Source: an uncultured Collinsella sp.
GTDB taxonomy: Bacteria > Actinomycetota > Coriobacteriia > Coriobacteriales > Coriobacteriaceae
Assembly: GCA_902496645.1 (NCBI GenBank)
Contig: CABVBR010000012.1
Coordinates: 1-27,993, forward strand
Direction: 5' to 3'
Length of the DNA: 27,993 nucleotides
Under the pieces are notes generated by a model. It did no database searches, was not told the DNA's origin, and saw only the letters and a program-made list of their open reading frames with translations. Positions within the stretch are counted from its first letter, which is position 1. Every line of letters begins with the position of its first letter. Below are positions 24,281 to 27,993 of the stretch, piece by piece. The position numbers and the translations under genes are program-made.

Positions 24281-24397
24281 ACACGAAATGGAGAGTTAAT
24301 TTAGCTGAATCATACACGAAATGGGAAGTTAAATACAGAGTTATTTACACGATATGGGAAGTTAAATACGCGCTAGTTTACACGAAATGGGAAGTTA
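24281..24397. promoter_or_regulatory. Four direct repeats with 33-bp period upstream of the DUF4143 gene
   Basis: ACACGAAATGGGAAGTTAA or a one- to two-base variant begins at 24281, 24314, 24347 and 24380, exactly 33 bp apart each time. The conserved core is 18-19 bp and the 14-bp spacers differ. The array ends 32 bp before the start codon of the minus-strand ATPase and overlaps its probable promoter (GATAAT on the minus strand, plus 24268-24273). It is probably an operator array or iteron-like protein-binding site. Confidence 0.8.
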
Positions 24398-24412
24398 CGC
24401 TCGCGTGGGCAT

Positions 24413-24455
24413 AGCTGAAACGCCCCGCCGTACCTAAAGATACGGCGGGGCGTTC
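24413..24455 (-). terminator. Rho-independent terminator of the LacI-family gene
   Basis: A 14-bp GC-rich perfect stem (24419-24432 with 24441-24454) and 8-nt loop lie directly after the stop of the minus-strand regulator. On the minus strand the stem runs into GTTTCAG, a short T-tract. Confidence 0.8.
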
Positions 24456-24457
24456 GC

Positions 24458-25570
24458 TTACAAATACGCGCCGAGGTTGATGGCGGTGGCGTCGGTTTGG
24501 ATGCTTGCCTGGGTGCTCGCACGTTCCAGCAAAAATGGGCGCACGATTTCCTGACGGTTGATGTCTTCGGTGGCGGTGACCGTTGTGACGGGGCGGGCGG
24601 CCGAGCCGACGCGGATGTGTTTGGTTTTGGGCGGTGTCTTTTGCTCGATTTGCTCCATGAGCAGCTGGACGCCCTTGCGGCCAATCTCGTAGCCCGGGGG
24701 AGCCACCGTGGTGAGCGAGACGGATCCGCTCCAGGCAAGCGGGTTGCCGTCGCATCCGGCGACAAGAATCTGGCCGGGGACAGAGATGCCCTTGTCGACC
24801 AACGCCGAAATGACGCCCGAGGCCAGCACGTCGGTCAGGCCGACGACAAAATCGGGGCGTTCCTCGGCCGGGCGCTCGGCAATCTGCGTGCCGATGCCGT
24901 AACCGTCCGCCGCGGTGTTCCATTCGCCGGCGTCGATAACTTCGATCTTAATGTCGGGACGCATTGCCAGCGCCTTGTGAATGCCAAGAACGCGCAGGGT
25001 GAGCTGCATAAATGCCGCTCGACCCACAACGACGATATGGTGTGCGCCGCGGGCGATGGCGAGCTCGGCGATAATGCGCCCCTGGGCCTCGTTGTCGGCA
25101 GCCACATAGTAGCCAGGCTCGGAGCAATGGATGTCCAAATGGACGATGGGCACGGGCATCTTAGTCATGGCCGGATGCCAGTCGGGCGATGCCATGGGCT
25201 GCACCATAACGCCGGACATCTGGGTGCCCATAAAGTAGCGCAGGTAGTGGTCCTCAAGAATATCGTCGTTGTCGGCGTTTGCGATAAGGAGGTCGTAGCC
25301 GTGCTTGCGCGCCTCGTTGTGGGCGCCGCTGGCAATCTGGAGCGAAAAGCCGTGGTCGAGGCGGGGGAGGACCAGGCCAAAGGACTTGGTAGTGCCGCCA
25401 GCCAGCTGACGGGCGCTTTGGTTGGGCAGGTAGCCTAGACGATTGATGGTCTCGTTGATGAGTTTGAGGGTCTCGGGGCGCAGCTTTTCGGGATGGTTGA
25501 GCGCGTTGGAAACCGTGCCCAACGAAACTCCGGCCTCGCGCGCGACGTCGCTGATTTTAACCTTTGCCAT
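24458..25570 (-). CDS. LacI-family transcriptional regulator
   Basis: A 370-residue regulator. The N-terminal HTH is complete (VKISDVAREAGVSLGTVSNALNHPEKLRPETLKLINETINRLGY in pieces), with the hinge-helix ARQLAGG following. A periplasmic-binding-protein-like effector domain runs from about residue 60 (FGLVLPRLDHGF) to ILVAGCDGNPLAWS and TTVAPPGYEIGRKGVQLL. It is slightly longer than the usual 330-345 residues because of a C-terminal extension. It probably controls a sugar catabolic operon, but no target gene lies beside it. ATG 25570 is used because AAAGGGG lies just upstream on the minus strand. Confidence 0.92.
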   Translation of the reverse strand: MAKVKISDVAREAGVSLGTVSNALNHPEKLRPETLKLINETINRLGYLPNQSARQLAGGTTKSFGLVLPRLDHGFSLQIASGAHNEARKHGYDLLIANADNDDILEDHYLRYFMGTQMSGVMVQPMASPDWHPAMTKMPVPIVHLDIHCSEPGYYVAADNEAQGRIIAELAIARGAHHIVVVGRAAFMQLTLRVLGIHKALAMRPDIKIEVIDAGEWNTAADGYGIGTQIAERPAEERPDFVVGLTDVLASGVISALVDKGISVPGQILVAGCDGNPLAWSGSVSLTTVAPPGYEIGRKGVQLLMEQIEQKTPPKTKHIRVGSAARPVTTVTATEDINRQEIVRPFLLERASTQASIQTDATAINLGAYL

Positions 25571-25634
25571 AACGGCCCCTTTGATGCGTTTCAAGTACAA
25601 GCCTGATTGTAGCATCGCCCGTCCCCGGGGTGTC

Positions 25635-25675
25635 AAAACCTGCCAATTAGGGACAGGTTTATTTTGGCAGGTTTT
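25635..25675. repeat. Palindrome C, copy 2 (inverted loop)
   Basis: The stem AAAACCTGCCAA (25635-25646) pairs with 25664-25675. The loop contains AGGGACAGGTTT, the reverse complement of the loop at 3583-3595, so the element is present in opposite orientation. Confidence 0.8.
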
Positions 25676-25699
25676 ATCTGGGAAAACGCCGTTGCCCAT

Positions 25700-25734
25700 A
25701 CCACCACGAAGGGGACAGGCACCTTTGTGGTGGT
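25700..25734. repeat. Palindrome D, copy 1
   Basis: ACCACCACGAAGG (25700-25712) pairs with CCTTTGTGGTGGT (25722-25734), one G·T. The loop region carries GGGGACAGGCACC. Confidence 0.8.
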
Positions 25735-25757
25735 TTTTGCTGCCTCGGCATTCAATT

Positions 25758-25814
25758 GTCTCGATCTGTAACATCTGGACGGTAAAACCGGCTCTACCTG
25801 TTACAGATTGAGAC
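25758..25814. repeat. Palindrome E, copy 1
   Basis: GTCTCGATCTGTAACA (25758-25773) pairs with TGTTACAGATTGAGAC (25799-25814), one G·T. The 25-nt loop is not shared with copy 2. Confidence 0.8.
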
Positions 25815-25838
25815 GAAGCGTCGGGGCCGGGCGGAAAA

Positions 25839-25893
25839 TCTCGATCTGTAACAGTAAGCCCGCTTTCGGAGCCCTAGATGTTACAGATTGAGA
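25839..25893. repeat. Palindrome E, copy 2
   Basis: The stem arms are the same as in copy 1 (25839-25853 with 25879-25893, one G·T) and the loop has the same length of 25 nt but an unrelated sequence. Stem conserved, loop free. Confidence 0.8.
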
Positions 25894-25919
25894 CAAATCG
25901 CCGGAACGGGTCGCCGTCC

Positions 25920-25957
25920 AAACCACCACAAAGGTGCCTGTCCCCATCGTGGTGGTT
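25920..25957. repeat. Palindrome D, copy 2 (inverted)
   Basis: This is the reverse complement of the 25700 element with one or two changes (it contains GGTGCCTGTCCCC). The two D copies face each other around the two E palindromes. The 25571-26109 gap otherwise contains only the glmS promoter region. Confidence 0.8.
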
Positions 25958-25975
25958 TGGGCATGTGTGTATCGG

Positions 25976-26035
25976 GTGGTATCTAAGTTGAGATACCACT
26001 TCTGGTATATCAGCTTGCGGTTGCGTGAGTACAAT
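25976..26035 (+). promoter_or_regulatory. glmS promoter region with GGTATCT inverted repeat
   Basis: GTGGTATCT (25976-25984) and AGATACCAC (25991-25999) form a perfect 9-bp inverted repeat with a 6-nt centre, followed at once by a third half-site TGGTATATC (26003-26011). TACAAT at 26030-26035 is a candidate -10. The layout fits an operator for a GntR-type or other dimeric regulator controlling glmS; the regulator is not in the window. Confidence 0.5.
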
Positions 26036-26109
26036 ACTCGAACGTTATACGTCTCAGCGCCCCCTGTGCGTGGACGTCTTGCAGTCACGCGAACGAAGGG
26101 ACTAGTCCT

Positions 26110-27957
<1,848 letters not shown>

Positions 27958-27993
27958 TTCGTTCCGTCGTTCTAACGACCAAGGCCCGGCTCC

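Noticed and set aside
24281..24397. CRISPR array
   Set aside because: Repeats are only 18-19 bp and spacers 14 bp, with four units and no cas genes; it fits a promoter-proximal protein-binding array.
25958..26109. glmS ribozyme upstream of glmS
   Set aside because: Only about 70 nt lie between the candidate -10 and the start codon, too short for the ribozyme, and no conserved glmS ribozyme core was recognised.

Overview
The window looks like a chromosomal segment of a high-GC Gram-positive gut anaerobe of the Coriobacteriia, most likely Collinsella or a close relative. The grounds are base composition, the Gram-positive surface proteins (an LAxTG sorting signal and C-terminal TM+Arg/Lys anchors), lipoprotein signals, and numerous intergenic palindromes. 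The genus is inferred from general impression; no search was run.

Layout. 1-1297: end of a carbohydrate operon (C-terminal half of a split transketolase, then a PTS EIIA protein) closed by a strong terminator. 1316-3703: an AlbA_2/Schlafen-type ATP-binding regulator preceded by eight exact copies of TTAGAGAGA and bracketed by near-identical direct repeats of a hairpin element. 3751-4617: a ModD-like pyrophosphorylase. 4885-20878: the centrepiece, a 16-kb, all-plus-strand surface and transport locus. 21050-22745: divergent larE-like sulfurtransferase and a HAD phosphatase. 22887-24248 (minus): an AAA/DUF4143 ATPase preceded by four direct repeats with an exact 33-bp period. 24458-25570 (minus): a LacI-family regulator. 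25635-25957: a cluster of four palindromic elements. 26110-27957: glmS.

The central locus starts with an 854-aa wall-anchored protein, followed after an attenuator-like hairpin by eight tightly coupled genes (gaps from -17 to +25 nt). They are: a signal-peptide protein with a Cys-rich Ig-like domain (P1), an ABC-2-type permease, one YtrB-like ATPase, a second Cys-rich protein (P2), a Cys-rich domain fused to a second copy of the permease (P3), a Cys-rich domain fused to a lipoprotein-like ligand domain (P4), and a complete FecCD/FecE/FecB-type importer. The same Cys-rich domain occurs four times, twice fused to other components. The ligand-like domain of P4 is related to part of the wall protein. 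I infer a surface capture-and-uptake system for a metal, metal chelate or oxyanion, with an additional ABC module that moves or senses something related. The ligand is not determinable from sequence alone. Heme, a corrinoid, copper/iron chelates, and molybdate/tungstate (because of the ModD-like neighbour) are all open.

The intergenic regions are unusually structured. At least five families of long palindromes recur in the window, some in composite blocks, and in one family the stem bases change in compensating pairs. No rRNA, tRNA, CRISPR array or intact transposase was seen.
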